Positions 10,656 through 22,390 of a DNA stretch of 64,000 nucleotides are shown one piece after another (position 1 is the stretch's first letter; each line of letters begins with the position of its first letter). A model generated the notes under the pieces. It was not told where the DNA came from. It was given only the letters and a program-made list of their open reading frames with translations, and made no database searches. The DNA comes from Uranotaenia lowii. Its lineage: Eukaryota > Arthropoda > Insecta > Diptera > Culicidae. The DNA lies in NCBI RefSeq assembly GCF_029784155.1, contig NC_073691.1, positions 133,420,394 through 133,484,393 of the forward strand. Direction: 5' to 3'. A program made the translations under genes and the position numbers.

Positions 10656-11561
10656 ACATAAGCAACGAACAGCGAATCTAAATTATATGTATCTACAAAC
10701 ATTTGATTTGCAAGTGAAACGCCATTCCTTCAATCGAGAGGGATTAGCGATTGTCTAAGTTCTGGCAAATTTTCATGACTGACTTGTTATGCGAGATGCG
10801 ATAAATCAACTTGCTACTTTCCCTAAACCCACTAAAGAAAGCAAGAAGGATCTGATTAACTGATTAAAATGCACTTTTCAAGAGAATAAATGTTATAAAC
10901 TCTATTTTCCAGTATTACACGCTTATTCTACGAACAATGTTAATACGAGTCATCAAAGTTGAGGTGTTTCTGCATTATCGATACAGGCCCTGCTCCAAAA
11001 GTTTAAATATATATAATCCATCTCGTTTTGTTGTTGTTCCATTCCGTTAAGCTACCATTGCATTCAACTATTGATCTTCGATTTCAAACTAAATTATTGC
11101 CTTAAACGTCCACCGTGAATTGAAAAACTTATTTGGTGTTTCAAACTGTGTTCAGTGGTTAAGTTAAAGTGATTACAAACAATTCAAATTTGTATGTTAA
11201 AAAAATATTTTACAAAAAAAACACATAACTATGGACAATCGTAATGTACGGACAGGAAATCGTCTCTGGAAGTTTAAAATTACGGCTCTATCGTGTGTAT
11301 GAATGTTTTGCAGTATCTGTATGGATATATTGTAATGTATTTTTGCTTCCCATAATACATTCCTTCTGATAACTCCGCCTCCGAGTTTTTTTTGAACATC
11401 ACTTTCTATATTGTTAATGATCGAAGGATTCTTTCGTCGTCATGCTTCGTGTTTTGCTTTTAACTTCAGCCACTGTCGCTGAAACCGCCGCCGGACCAGA
11501 AGTGTTTGCTTAAGGTGAAGGTTCACATAAAAAACTCCTCCGTCGAGTGCGACAGTGGCAG
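10656..11561. other. intergenic; may include the GOLGA7 3' UTR
   Basis: No gene is seen. The part adjacent to 11562 lies downstream of the GOLGA7 stop codon on the minus strand and probably contains its 3' UTR, but a polyadenylation signal could not be fixed. Confidence 0.4.
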
Positions 11562-12319
11562 TCACGTGCGCCCGGGTCGATCCAATATCGATATCTCTAT
11601 AACCCGCAGACCTCGACAGACAGGATCGGTGATCTGGAGTCCCTTCGGATTGTAAACACGCTCGTTCTGCATGGCAATGTATTTCGAGACTTTGCGCAGA
11701 CACTGCCGGGGGAAAAAATAGTCATGAAAAGGTTGCGCTTCCACAATTATATGAATTTGAAAGTTGGCATGCCCTTCAACGATTTTTTTTTTTTGAGAAA
11801 ATGTTCAATTGCATAAAAAACGATTTTGTCCCGCATAGAATGAATAAAGCATTAAATTTTGAGTTTTCAGGCTGAAATCTGTAGCACAATCAACAATTCT
11901 GAAGTTTGTAATCGAATTAAACGCAACTTTTTAGTGTGTACCTTTTCATAATGTGTTTCGGTGCAGATGTAGATTAGATATGCAGTGATGCAGGCTAGAC
12001 ATCCCTCACAGTAGGTGCTGCAGGAGCCTTTCTCGGCCTCTGCGAAATACTCGTTCAGTTTGTTCATGGTACTCTCGAATGTGTGCCGATCGATCTAAAA
12101 CGAATAATGAAGATCAATGGTTCCTGTGCTAGAACCAATCGATACCATCTTCTCATTCTCACTTACCCTGCTTTCCAGTTCCGGAGGAAACCTTGTTTGG
12201 AATTTGACAGAGGTGCCCTCGCTGTAGTCCCGCTGGATGAAAACCTTCATGTAGGAGTTTGTCTGTACTGCAGCAGCTGGTGTCCCGGGTTGAGACATCC
12301 GCACAACATTGCCAGCCAT
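11562..12319 (-). CDS. GOLGA7: GOLGA7/Erf4-family palmitoyltransferase accessory protein, 3 exons
   Basis: Three minus-strand exons join in frame: 12319-12167, 12094-11942 and 11702-11562. Donors are AGG|GTAAGT and AAG|GTACAC, acceptors TTTTAG and CGGCAG, all phase 0. The product is 148 residues, close to the family's roughly 137. [13 protein letters not shown] near residue 24, [12 protein letters not shown] at the exon 1 end, [14 protein letters not shown] in exon 2 and [17 protein letters not shown] plus GLRVIEI in exon 3 follow the GOLGA7 (GCP16) pattern. In animals the protein partners ZDHHC9 in a Golgi complex that S-palmitoylates Ras and other proteins; yeast Erf4 plays the same part with Erf2. 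The start at 12319 has a strong CCATGG context; the longer frame upstream lacks an ATG. The gene looks intact although surrounded by transposons. Confidence 0.93.
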
Positions 12320-12337
12320 GGTTCCTGAAAGAAGCTC

Positions 12338-12432
12338 CTGCAACGGGACTAATACAGGAAATCATAAACAAATGAATTGTTTATTTTGGATTTCGATTTA
12401 TCTTATTACAAAACTAAACAATTTCACTCACC
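12338..12432 (-). promoter_or_regulatory. possible 5' UTR intron of GOLGA7
   Basis: On the minus strand a GTGAGT donor follows an upstream leader at 12432/12431, and a GTTGCAG acceptor lies about 20 bases before the GOLGA7 ATG. This fits a short leader intron, with transcription starting somewhere in 12432-12660. It is only a splice-site match. Confidence 0.35.
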
Positions 12433-12551
12433 CACTTAAACGAACTTGGCTCCAGAAGTGCACTGAATTATGAATCAAGCAACAATTTTCAAAAAACACC
12501 AGCAAATTTGTGAAAATTGCAATCAATGTTGATAATTTTTTTCTCTTGATC

Positions 12552-12579
12552 CTTCTTCTTCTTCTTCTTCTTCTTCTTC
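12552..12579 (+). repeat. (CTT)n microsatellite
   Basis: About nine CTT units in the region upstream of GOLGA7. Confidence 0.9.
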
Positions 12580-12727
12580 GTTTTGACGATATGGCCAGAG
12601 AATGGTACTCTATAACACCACTAACATTTCTCTTGATCCGATGAGGTGAATTCTCACAACCAGAGGTGCCAGGTGTCCTGATTTATAACGATTTGTCCTG
12701 GTTTTCGACTTCCATCTTCGTTAAACA

Positions 12728-13042
12728 ATTAAAATAAACGGACATTGATGGTTTTATGGTTTTATTGTGAAAAACTGGAAGCCGTTTTAACCATGAACTT
12801 TTTTTATTTTTGAGCTTTCCAATGTATGGAAAATCGCTAATTTTTTTCATGGTCACGCTGCAGAACAATACCCCTTTTTCATGGATATTTTCGTCAAAAC
12901 GATAGAATGTATGATCGTAAACTATGAAGTTCAAAGGGTATTCACGATATTGTAGACCATAAAAATCATTGAGTTAACCATACAATTCATGGTAAAGTGA
13001 AAGTGAACTGCATGATTTTTTCATCGTGCAATTCTGTTCGGG
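12728..13042 (+). mobile_element. E-family element, right-end fragment
   Basis: Matches the right part of element E (about 14040-14346) in the same orientation: the ACTGGAAGCCGTTT block, several TTCATGGT words, and the terminal TTCTGTTCGGG. The left end and the internal cassette are missing. Confidence 0.7.
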
Positions 13043-13463
13043 CTGTCCTGATTTTTTAAAAACTTTCAAATTATAATGATTATTGAAAGTTTGACTTCCT
13101 ATTTATCCTGATTTTAAACAAAACAAAATCCCAGTTATAATTGAATTTGTAATTGAACTATGAGAACTTAGAAGAAATCTGAAGTGAAATAGTAAAACTC
13201 GTTTGATCAAAGATAATCTTCGGTTCCAATGATATTTTCTTTGTGTTTTTCTGTATATGAACTGAAAGCCAGCCAAGAAGCTGGCTCACTTCTGTGGCAT
13301 AAATAAGGGGTTTACAATGTTTGATTTTAGCCATTATTTATGCAGTCTAAACAAAAATGAATAGAATTTCCTGAGAAATCCTGATTTTTTCATCGCGGCA
13401 TCTTGATTTTTGGCAAAACCACCTGGCATCCCTGAAAGACCGTGTCAGCAGGGATGCTAGGTG

Positions 13464-14346
13464 CCCGAATAGAACAGAACCATGGTATCACATTCATTAT
13501 CCAATGAATTTAAATGTGACCATGTACTTCATGGTTAAAAGTACATCCGAGCGTGAATTATTTCAGAAATTTTAAACTTTCCAAGATTTTCGTGTACGAA
13601 CAATTTGACGGCTGCGGCTCGCGCGGCACTTTGTTTTTCTGTTTTCGTCTAAACAAAATCGTCGGTCGGATAGTTTTCGAGTGTTTTTTAGAATGAATCC
13701 ATTCATAGTGCTCGAAGATGGACGCATTGGTGAGTTAAAATTGAAATGAACAAAAGGAAATAGTGTTTAATGTTTTATTTTTATAAATTTCAGCAAAAAA
13801 AAACAATCCCAGTGCAGTGAATGGGTGACGTCTGGAGCAGGTTCGGAGTACCAGAGTGTGAGCCCCAGACAGGTCCAGCAAACGATAAGTTAAGTGAAGT
13901 GTAATTTTCTTTAAATAAACAATAAATTTGAATAAATCCATCCTAACAAACTTAATTTAAAAACTGTAAAAATGATGACAAAACCAAAACATAAGTACAA
14001 AAACCCCACCATGAGCGAAAATTTTTATTACAGCGGCTTAACAATGAAAATCATCGGATTTTCATGGTTTTACTTTGAAAAATTGGAAGCTGTTTCAACC
14101 ATGAACTTTATATTTTTGGGCTTCTCAATGTATGGAAAATCGCCATTTTTTTCATGGTCACGCTGCATAACAATACCCCTTTTTCATGGTTATTTTCGTC
14201 AAAACGATGAAATGTATGGTCAAAAACTATGAATTCTAATGTGTATTCACGGTATCGAGGACGATAATAATCGTTGTGTAAACCATACAATACATGGTGC
14301 GTGAGCATGGAATTCATTGTTTTTTCATGGTGCAATTCTATTCGGG
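13464..14346 (+). mobile_element. non-autonomous TIR element E with iterated ACCATGAA/TTCATGGT
   Basis: An 883-bp element with CCCGAATAGAA at the left and its inverse at the right. Words of the type ACCATG or TTCATGGT occur near both ends and inside, roughly ten times. The centre holds a small exon-intron-exon cassette (13691-13935). No transposase is seen and no clear target duplication was found. Confidence 0.7.
13691..13935 (+). pseudogene. two-exon mini-gene-like cassette inside element E
   Basis: An ATG at 13693 opens MNPFIVLEDGRI, followed by a G|GTGAGT donor at about 13730, a short AT-rich intron, and a TTTCAG acceptor at about 13793. The second exon contains a run of nine A. As read, it adds about 11 codons before a TGA; one more A would instead keep a frame open for a total of about 45 codons. 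Overlapping AATAAA signals follow at 13914-13937. The cassette lies between the inverted arms of E. The function is unknown, and coding status is an inference. Confidence 0.4.
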
Positions 14347-14952
14347 TGGTTTTTCTTAAAATCAAGACACCATGAAGAAAAAATCAGGAATTTCAGGACA
14401 CCACTAATTCTGCTTAAATTGCTTAATTAAATGCGAAATAAAGGTACTGCAGACGCCTTAAATAATTCAACAGCAGCGAGAAGAATATTGACAAACCTGC
14501 AGTTTAAATGAAAAAAATAATTTAAATATCGTCTGAACCGAAGAAGATTATCGGTTGAACTATTTTATTACAGAATTTTTTGATATCCTGATGATTTTAT
14601 CAATTTCACTTTAAATTCAATTTCAAATAAGATATTTTTCAGAAAATCAGGATCATTCAGTACATTTTAAAGCCCTTTTTTTTCAAAAATCAGGATAACT
14701 CAGGAGCCCTGAGTTGAGTCAGGACAATTTAAAAAATCAGGATGGTCTCTTTAAAGAGACTGCATATTAAGAGGCGCAGTGTGATCCCTTTTGAAATAAT
14801 AAGCTTGCAACCCTGCTGTAGGGCTGCCTTTAAGACTGCTTGGTTTTGCTCGATTGGAATGACACTGACAGTCTCTTTGTTTACTATAGGCTCGTTATGG
14901 TCTCTCGAAAATCAGGACAAATCCTGATTAATCAGAACCACTGGCACCTCTG

Positions 14953-15135
14953 CGTCTCAGTGAAGCACGACAAGGGAAAAGACAACACAGGAACGAAAGG
15001 AAAGTGAAACGCCAACCTACATACATATCTTAGGTGGCGATGGAAATCCCGTGTTAAGTGTTAGTGAAAGTTTTTTTTGTAAGCATTCCCAAGCAACATT
15101 TTAAACACCTGATGGTTTTATAGGGAAAATTGGAA
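14953..15135 (+). other. leader-like unique sequence, possible transcript start
   Basis: Immediately right of element F, TCTCAGTG resembles an arthropod initiator, and a purine-rich leader runs to a GTAAGC donor-like site near 15090. No downstream exon was identified, so this is only a hint of a divergent transcript. Confidence 0.15.
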
Positions 15136-15821
15136 GTTTTATATGACCCATTTCAAGCGTCCCTCAACTGGAGAACCGATTTTCATTACTCAAAAAAAAT
15201 TTGTTCAGTATTTGAAAGTTTATCTCTTGAGCTTCATTTTCCATCAAAAGAATTTCAGTTATCTTTTTTCGGAATTGAGTATGTTGACGTTTAAGTTAAA
15301 AAATTTAAGTACGAAAATGAACTGATTTTAACAATTATTCTTTATTTGAAACATAACTTTGTCAAAAAACTAGCTATATTAAAAAAAATTACTTCACGGT
15401 CGAGAATCCGCAATAAAGGTATCTATTTTTAAGCGTTGTGACGTCCCGAAAATTCTACTATTTTTCAGTTCATGATTCCTTTAAACGTCACATACTGTCG
15501 AAAATTAGAGATCTCTTTCAAGGAATATTTAAACAGCGATTTGTAATAAAACGATACTTTTCTGAAGTTTTCATAAAATTTGATTGAATAAAAGAGCAGA
15601 AAAATGCGGATTTGTAAAAAAAAACTGAAAAGTGGAAAAAGACGCGTGTTGTGACGTTTGTTCAATAAAATACTTTGATTTCAAATTGTAACGAAGTAAA
15701 TTCTGAACTTAGGGGTAAACCTTTTTTCAATGAGCGATATGAATTGTAAAATCTACAAACAATATACCAAAAAATTGTTTTGCAAACGTTATGACGTCAC
15801 GCTGGAATGAGTCATATAAAC
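15136..15821. mobile_element. putative TIR element G
   Basis: TTTTATATGACCCATTTCA at the left pairs with the inverse of TGGAATGAGTCATATAAA at the right (about 20 of 25 positions, extending into AAGCGT). GACGTC words recur inside. Target duplications were not identified. Confidence 0.4.
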
Positions 15822-16254
15822 CTTGCATAAGTCTTGACAGTCGTGAAGCGTATTCACGATTCACAACTTCCGTATGTTTATTTTTATTGATTTTTTCCTG
15901 AATAATTTAATAATCTTCCCATTCTACACTTTTGATCGCATAAATTGTTTTCATTCAATATGTTTCCATTGTTGAGTAATTGGATGCAAGATTAGAAGAA
16001 ATTATTACACCCGTCGCGTTGTTCGTCGATTCCTAAAGCTGTGGTTATATTAACGTTCAAAGCATTTGTGCCCGCAGTATGAGTAAGTTTAATGAGCTTA
16101 AAGGTTTTTTTTATAGTAAAGTAGATTTCGGAAACATGGTTAAATGAGACGATCCCAGGTGCAGTTATTTCCATGGATGGTTTTAACTTAGTTCGCAATG
16201 ATCGAAATCGAAATGATGGTGGAGTAAATGTGTACATCAAAAAAAGGTTTTTAT
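15822..16254. other. no gene recognised
   Basis: AT-rich; short frames only. Confidence 0.4.
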
Positions 16255-16990
16255 TATGCATGTCTTCATGTCCATGCAGGTAAATCCTTCTTCATAGTAT
16301 GTAGGTGGATATTAAAAATTCCAGAACAATTTCGAATTCCAAATAAGTCAAAATACGTGTAGGCATACGATTTGTATACGCCGATTCTCCTGTTAGGAAA
16401 ACTGCTCCATCTTCTGCTGAACGCTACAACCAAACCAGCTCGGAAACAAACGAAGGATAATACATCGCTCAGAGTTGTCTCTTGAGTCGCTCTACACAGA
16501 TAGCATTCAGAGGTGATAAGCGACAACTTGTATTTTCAATGTCGCTTATCATCGTTGAGTTGATTCATTATAGATAGGTGATCTGTTGCATTCGTCTGCC
16601 CGTAGGATACAATGAAACAAGATTCTTTGCAGGAACTCTCTCTAGGCTGATAAAATGTCACGCGGGATTGTAGCAGAGAGAAAATACACCATGTTTGTTT
16701 CGGCGGAGAATTCTCTCGCTTGACGATAAGGAGAAATGATCCAATTTCGGATCCTTGCTTCATACTTTCCAATTCGTGTTTACATCTCAGGTTACGACAA
16801 CTCATCTCTCCAGTTTGATTTGTCTATGCAGCAGGAAATTCGTGGAATCCTGGATTCGTATCGCCCTCTATTGATTCCAAGAATTTTTGATGATAAATGT
16901 AGACAGGTCGATGCTGACAAAATGTACTTTACTGATGACCCCCTGATAGATTAATGTACCGGATTATTTTGGTGTAGTGCTGTCGTGGTC
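16255..16990 (+). pseudogene. degenerate fragment of the left-edge LINE, split by an insertion
   Basis: Matches the LINE between about 1770 and 2070, with the two halves at 16255-16296 and 16758-16990. Shared strings include TCCATGCAGGTAAA, TTTGATTTGTCTATGCAGC and ATGTACTTTAC, the last in the RNase H start region. Stops and small indels show it is dead. A 461-bp insertion lies between the halves. Confidence 0.75.
16297..16757. mobile_element. insertion in LINE fragment, flanked by CTTCATA
   Basis: A 461-bp segment interrupts the LINE fragment exactly, flanked by 7-bp repeats CTTCATA (16290-16296 and 16758-16764). It contains a hairpin with GATAAGCGACA and TGTCGCTTATC arms (around 16516-16550). 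Terminal inverted repeats are not obvious, so its class is open. Confidence 0.5.
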
Positions 16991-19940
16991 AAGTACCTCA
17001 TACAGTCTTGAATCTCCATGTTCTGTGTAGACATCAATTTTTTTTTGTCCCACTGACTTTCCAGAAAAATTTTCAGCCATTTAAATTACTGGAAAAATCA
17101 GCAAACGTGAATGCCGATTTTCAGCAATTGAAATTGCTGAAAAGTCAGAAATCCAGATTGCTGGAAACCAGCAATTTCTTTCAAAACAACCAATTTTATA
17201 TTTCAATTAGCTGACCCGGTAAACTTCGTTTTACCCGTTACTTAATAAATCGTTGGAAAATGTTTATAGTTCTTTAACATCTTCGTGCTCGTGAATCAGT
17301 TTTCATGAAAATCGTCTTCAAGTTGTTCGAGTTTTGTCCAGTTTCTAGTTGATTTTGTATAGGAGCCCTCCTTCCATAAAAAGTGAGATTCTTGATACTA
17401 TTATACAAACCATCTCTGACCCGAAAAACCCTCAGATACCAAATTTCATTCAATTCCGACCGACCATTCATACGTGATGGTGTTACAAAGAAAACGCCTC
17501 CATTTTTATATATAAGATTCCAAATTAAATATTGAAAACTGGCTGTGCATAAAATGAGCAATGGAAAACAATTAGTATCTTCCATTTTTAAATTATGTTT
17601 GTATTTATTTCCAAGAACTATTTTTTTATATTCCAACAGCGGCTCTGGAGAAAATTTGCCTGAGTGTGGAATGCTTATGCTATACGTTATAAGAGCCGTC
17701 GGTGTTATTAAATTTTTTTAAATGATTGAGAAAACATGAAATTGATTGATAAACGTAAGAAAAAAAAGTATAATCGATATCATTGCTATGAAGTTAAACG
17801 TATGATTGGGCACTTAAAAAAAAGAAAATTAGAACAGATGATTCCAGCTTCATTTCAATATACCTGAATGACAGTTTGAAAACCTGGGATTTTTTATATA
17901 ATTAAAATAATCTTTTTCATTCCATTGAAGTCATCCAAACGTTTTTCTAACTTTACAACAGTTGAGAAATAAAAAATATATGGCCAGTAATTCGTTTATT
18001 AAACTAGCATTAAATTTATAGTTGAATTTATCGAAGATCGAAATTATTTCAAGTCACCCTAACCTGATTTCGTTTCAGTACTGTTATCTGTTAAAAATAA
18101 AAAGGTTTTATACAAATAGCTGACAGATTTGTATCTCTCCAGTGGAAAACTACGCAGACGGTGCTTAAATTGATCCATTCTATGTGTAACTACCACTGCA
18201 AAGTAGTAGGCCCGTGAGGAACAAAGAGATGAAATGTGATGAAAAGTTTTTTATAAGTTGTTCTTATCTTCTAAAATTAAATATTCTTAAATATTCTTTC
18301 TCAAAGAATATAAAATTTCACCTATATAGCCGATAAAATAATTTCATAGAGAATTCTGAGCTCAGATTCAGAATACAGATTCAGATCAATATCAGGTAGC
18401 TTGACTTGTAAGACGAACTCTGACAATTCAGCCTGCCAGATATTGCTAAAGAGTTTAGAAATGCATGGCAGATAGGAGCAAGAACTGTACTTCAACAAGA
18501 TCCACGTACCAATCCCCCACCCCTCCCCTCACCCTAGCATAGATGGATTGGTAAATCATAATTAACTTAATGACTTCTTCTTAGCGTGTTTGCTTCTGTT
18601 CTTTACTTTAGCATGTCTGACCACCTTTTCGGAGTTGGATTCCGGATCTTGGTGCATCATGTCGTAAGGTTCTCGAATGCCATTACAACGACCATGCCTG
18701 CCGTAATCGGAAGGATTCAATTAACTAAATTTCTATTCGCCACCTCCCCCGGTATTAGGTACTACTTACTGGTTAGTTGATTTTGCGCATGGAAGTGGAA
18801 AGTCTCCTCTCGCGCTTCGCGCTATTAAGTTTATGCTACGTTCCCACTACGTGCAAAAAGTGATGAATGAATCCGGGACTGGTGCATATTTTAACAATTA
18901 TTTATCTCATTAAAAGTGATAGTATGTTAATGATATTGCGCATAGCGTAATTATTACTTCAAGCGACACTCTGTCGCCATTGCCTATGCATGATAGCCAA
19001 GTTTGATGGATGATTCTTCTCCAAATGATTCAGTTCAAATGTACGATATTTTTTACGCGTTGCGTATATCAGGGAAAAAATAACCTTAGTTTACATATTT
19101 ATCAGCTCATTTGGTTGACTCTGACTAAACGTCCCTCAAGTTTGTGTGAAAATTTGATACCATTCGTTCTAGTGGAATCTAAAAAAACCCAATTTTTTGT
19201 CTCTTCATTTTATGTACAACATGTATTGATTGCCTAACAAATTTGGTTTTCCAGGTTTTCCTAACAAGTCTATGTTTTTGTATTGTATTGTATTTCATAC
19301 ATGTACTTCCAAGACCTTTACTTCTTACGAGTTACCACAAAAAAGCAATCTCTAGGAAGAAGATAAGGTGAGCCATAAAAACTACTTTTTGCTCATAACC
19401 GAGCGGAAAAAGCGTTGATTTAGCATATCTGTAAATAAGAAGAATGGTAGGACGACTCGGGATGCAACAAAGATGAAGAGATTGTGGAACAAAATGGCCG
19501 CTGAGGTAAGCGAATAGGGTGTCCAAACTATAATGAGTGGTACTTGACGAAAAGTTCGAAAATTTATCAAAACAACATAGAAATATTTTTTTTCATTATT
19601 TTTCCTTTAAAGTGCAATCAAAACCCTACATTTCAAGTACAAAACATTTTTATTTCAATTACATAGCTCCGAGATAGACCCGTTTTAAGGCGTCCAGATT
19701 CATCGTTATCCATGCTTTAGCAGAGTTGGGAAAGTTAAACTATATTCCCTACCGGAAGGATCCCTACACCGATTTAGTTTTCTCGTCCACGAGCTGGGAT
19801 CATGCATGTAGTAAGCAAGTTAGTGAAAGATTAAACACGAGTTTAGATTTTTTTTTGTTTTCTGGATCTCATTGAAAGTTTATAATTAGCTTCAACAACA
19901 ATATTCGACAACACAATATCAGCTTCAATTTCGAGTTTAG
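16991..19940. other. no gene recognised; repeat remnants
   Basis: A cluster of TTTCAGCAATT words with inverted partners lies at about 17060-17210. After it, AGCTGACCCGGTAAACTT at 17209 begins a sequence I have met widely in insect repeats but cannot assign. The remainder to 19940 has no supported gene. Confidence 0.4.
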
Positions 19941-19944
19941 CAGC

Positions 19945-20480
19945 ACCCTCTGCGCCTGATTGCGAGCTGTGATTTGCGCCAAATGCGATTCAAATAAGCT
20001 GCGCCTGATTGCGAGCTGTGTGCTGCGCCTGAATGCGAGTCAAGTAGACTGCGCCTGATTGCAAGCTGTGTGCTGCGCCTGAATGCGAGTCAAGTAGACT
20101 GCGCCTGATTGCAAGCTGTGTGCTGCGCCTAATGCGAGCCTAGTGGGCTGCGCTTGATTGCGAGCTGTGTGCTGCGCCCAATGCGAGCCAAGCGGGCTGC
20201 GCCTGATTGCGAGCCTAGTAAGCTGCGAGAGAAGTGTGCTGCGCCTGAATGCGAGTCAAGTAGACTGCGCCTGATTGCAAGCTGTGTGCTGCGCCCAATA
20301 CGATCTTAATGGGCTGCGTCTCATTGCGTGCTGTGTACTGCGCCTGAATGCGAGCTATGTGCTGCGCCTAATGCAAGCTAAGTGGACTGTGCCTACCCCG
20401 AACTCGAGCAAAATTAGCTGCGGACGAATACGAGTTATATGCTATGTGTGCCTAATTGATGCGAGCTGATGTTGCACGGA
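19945..20480 (+). repeat. minisatellite of CTGCGCCTGA..TGCGAG units
   Basis: About twenty degenerate units of 24-26 bp, alternating in a roughly 50-bp higher-order unit (CTGCGCCTGAATGCGAG then CTGCGCCTGATTGCAAG). Units toward the right edge are more diverged. No coding role is seen. Confidence 0.85.
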
Positions 20481-21924
20481 TGGCGAGCTAAGCTAAGAGC
20501 AAAATAAATCGAATTTCTACACACATCTTTCATATGCGAGTGTTTTGTGGAATGTAACAATTACAGGCTGGCAAGCTGGCTTTGATGGTTTTAGGGCAAT
20601 CTAAGTCGACTGCGTCACGTGTTAATTATTCAAATACGACGTATCTAAGATTGGCCTGTCCTATAAGGCAATCTTTCATAAAGCCTATGTGTTGAATGTC
20701 AAGTAAAAAGGCATGATCGGAAATGTTATCACATGCATGTTAGAGCGGAAAATCCAATGCTTGGTGGCCATTGAGCATGCATATGAAATATCTGATTTTT
20801 TTTTCAAATTTTCGGAGAGAAGGGTGAATGTGTGGGTCGCCCCTATATGAGAAGCGCAGTGCATATTATAAGACACCTCTACGGGTACTCATCATGAGCG
20901 CATCGTTACGTATCGCTAACGCAATGGACCTCTGTTATACCTGTACACCGCGGACATGTATATATCAGCACTTTGGCATAATGTGGTTTCCACACCTACT
21001 ATATACCCCGATTGGAGAAAATATTTAGTTATATCAAGCTATTTCGTTTAATTCATTTAAACAATATATTATGTGTATAGCACCAATCCGAATAGCGACA
21101 GTAGGACTAGCGACGCTTTTTTACTAGCAAGATTCCTGTCATTCACAGGTTTGTTGTTCTTTTGTCAGTCCAGTAGGCGATTTCAATGTAGTACTCAAAC
21201 ATTGTTTACGTTATTTACTGTACATTTTCCCTAGACCATCAATCGCATGCTACAAGTCTCCTAGGAAACTCGCGATACGTCGTTATTATTTTCAACGTCG
21301 CGACGTATACCTACGAGGTGTCGCTAGTAGGCAAAGCTGCTATGATTATCAGCGCTCGTATTTTGGATTTTTTCTGCACGCATAATATCTTATATGTACG
21401 TACGCGAACTATTCTTACTGGGTTTATTTCATTTGCATGCTATTTTTGTTGTTGTGTTTGTTTTCGCGCACAGAAAAACCCGACGGAGGAATAATTTCGA
21501 AAATGTTTTTGTCCTTATTTAATATTTGGCATTTCGGCGAGTTGTGAAAATTCAAGGTAGAATATTTAGAAAGAATATGAAAGTATTATAGGTGGAAAGA
21601 TCAAAGCTAGAGCGCTTTGGGTAGAAGAAATTGAATAGTTGGTGAAAATGTGAGCAGGGCTTTTGTTTTGTGAACAGCTTTTGAACTACTTGCGTGATTC
21701 TTTGCCGCGCGCCGTTTCATGTTTTTGTGGAATTTGATAATTATTTTTAGTTTTTATTCGTATCAAATGGAAGTCATGGCACCCACATTAGCATTAATTT
21801 TGTTTCATTCAAATCACCCAAAGTCAGGTCAGGCAAATCGAAATTCGCTGCAGCATTTTTGCAGCAATTTTTTTTACTTTTCGACAGAAAACTAAGCATT
21901 TTTTGAGTTGTAAGAGTTGTAATC
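20481..21924. other. no gene recognised
   Basis: Mixed AT-rich sequence. Short open frames lack recognisable domains. Confidence 0.4.
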
Positions 21925-22390
21925 GTTTATGATAAAAAGAAAACTCGTTCCGGTACCAAACAAAATCTATGAAACTATCGTAACGACGCGAAAACTGCAA
22001 GTATTTGTAAACCGCTGCCTGCGGAATATCATCCGCGCTTGGTGGCCTGGCAACTGGATCTCGAATGAGGAACTGCATCGCCGGTGTCATCAAAGGGCGC
22101 TAGAAATCGAAATTCGGGAACGTAAGTGGAGATGGATTGGGCACACGCTGCGAAGAGATGAAAACGAGATTTGCAGAGAGGCGCTAGATTGGAATCCAGA
22201 AGGTCATCGAAGAAGAGGCAGACCCAGACACTCGTGGCGGCGAAGCCTAGCCGCCGAAATCCGAACTGTCGACGAGAATCTTGACTGGGACCAAGTGAAG
22301 ACGCTGGCTCCGGATCGTCAACAGTGGAGGTCTTTTACCACGGCCCTATGCACCGGAGGATCGGCGCGGGATCATTAAGTAAGTATCGTT
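21925..22390 (+). pseudogene. RTE LINE ORF2 3' fragment
   Basis: A 149-codon frame ends at a TAA at 22376-22378 and encodes the C-terminal part of an RTE-type ORF2: VFVNRCLRNIIRAWWP, NWISNEELHRRCHQ, RERKWRWIGHTLRR and GRPRHSWRRSL. It is followed by a short tail of AAGTAAGTA type. The same terminal codons in reverse are recognisable at 3570-3720. RT and endonuclease are absent because the copy is 5'-truncated, the usual outcome for LINE insertion. Confidence 0.85.

Larger units (their letters stand above)
12661..14952. mobile_element. hAT-like TIR element F, carrying E-family insertions
   Basis: The ends are CAGAGGTGCCAG at 12661 and its inverse ending at 14952. Inverted similarity continues inward through CCTGATTTAT and ATTTGTCCTG. 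The CAGAGGTGCCAG-type end is typical of insect hAT-like MITEs. The flanking 8-mers (CTCACAAC and CGTCTCAG) do not match, so the target duplication is lost or the ends are chimeric. Two E-family elements lie inside, and no transposase is seen. The left end lies about 340 bp upstream of the GOLGA7 start codon. Confidence 0.65.

Noticed and set aside
12095..12343. Longer GOLGA7 N-terminus starting at 12343
   Set aside because: The first codon there is TTG. The ATG at 12319 has a strong context and matches the family start.
13979..14232. 86-codon frame in element E
   Set aside because: It is composed of the iterated TTCATGGT words of the element's arm.
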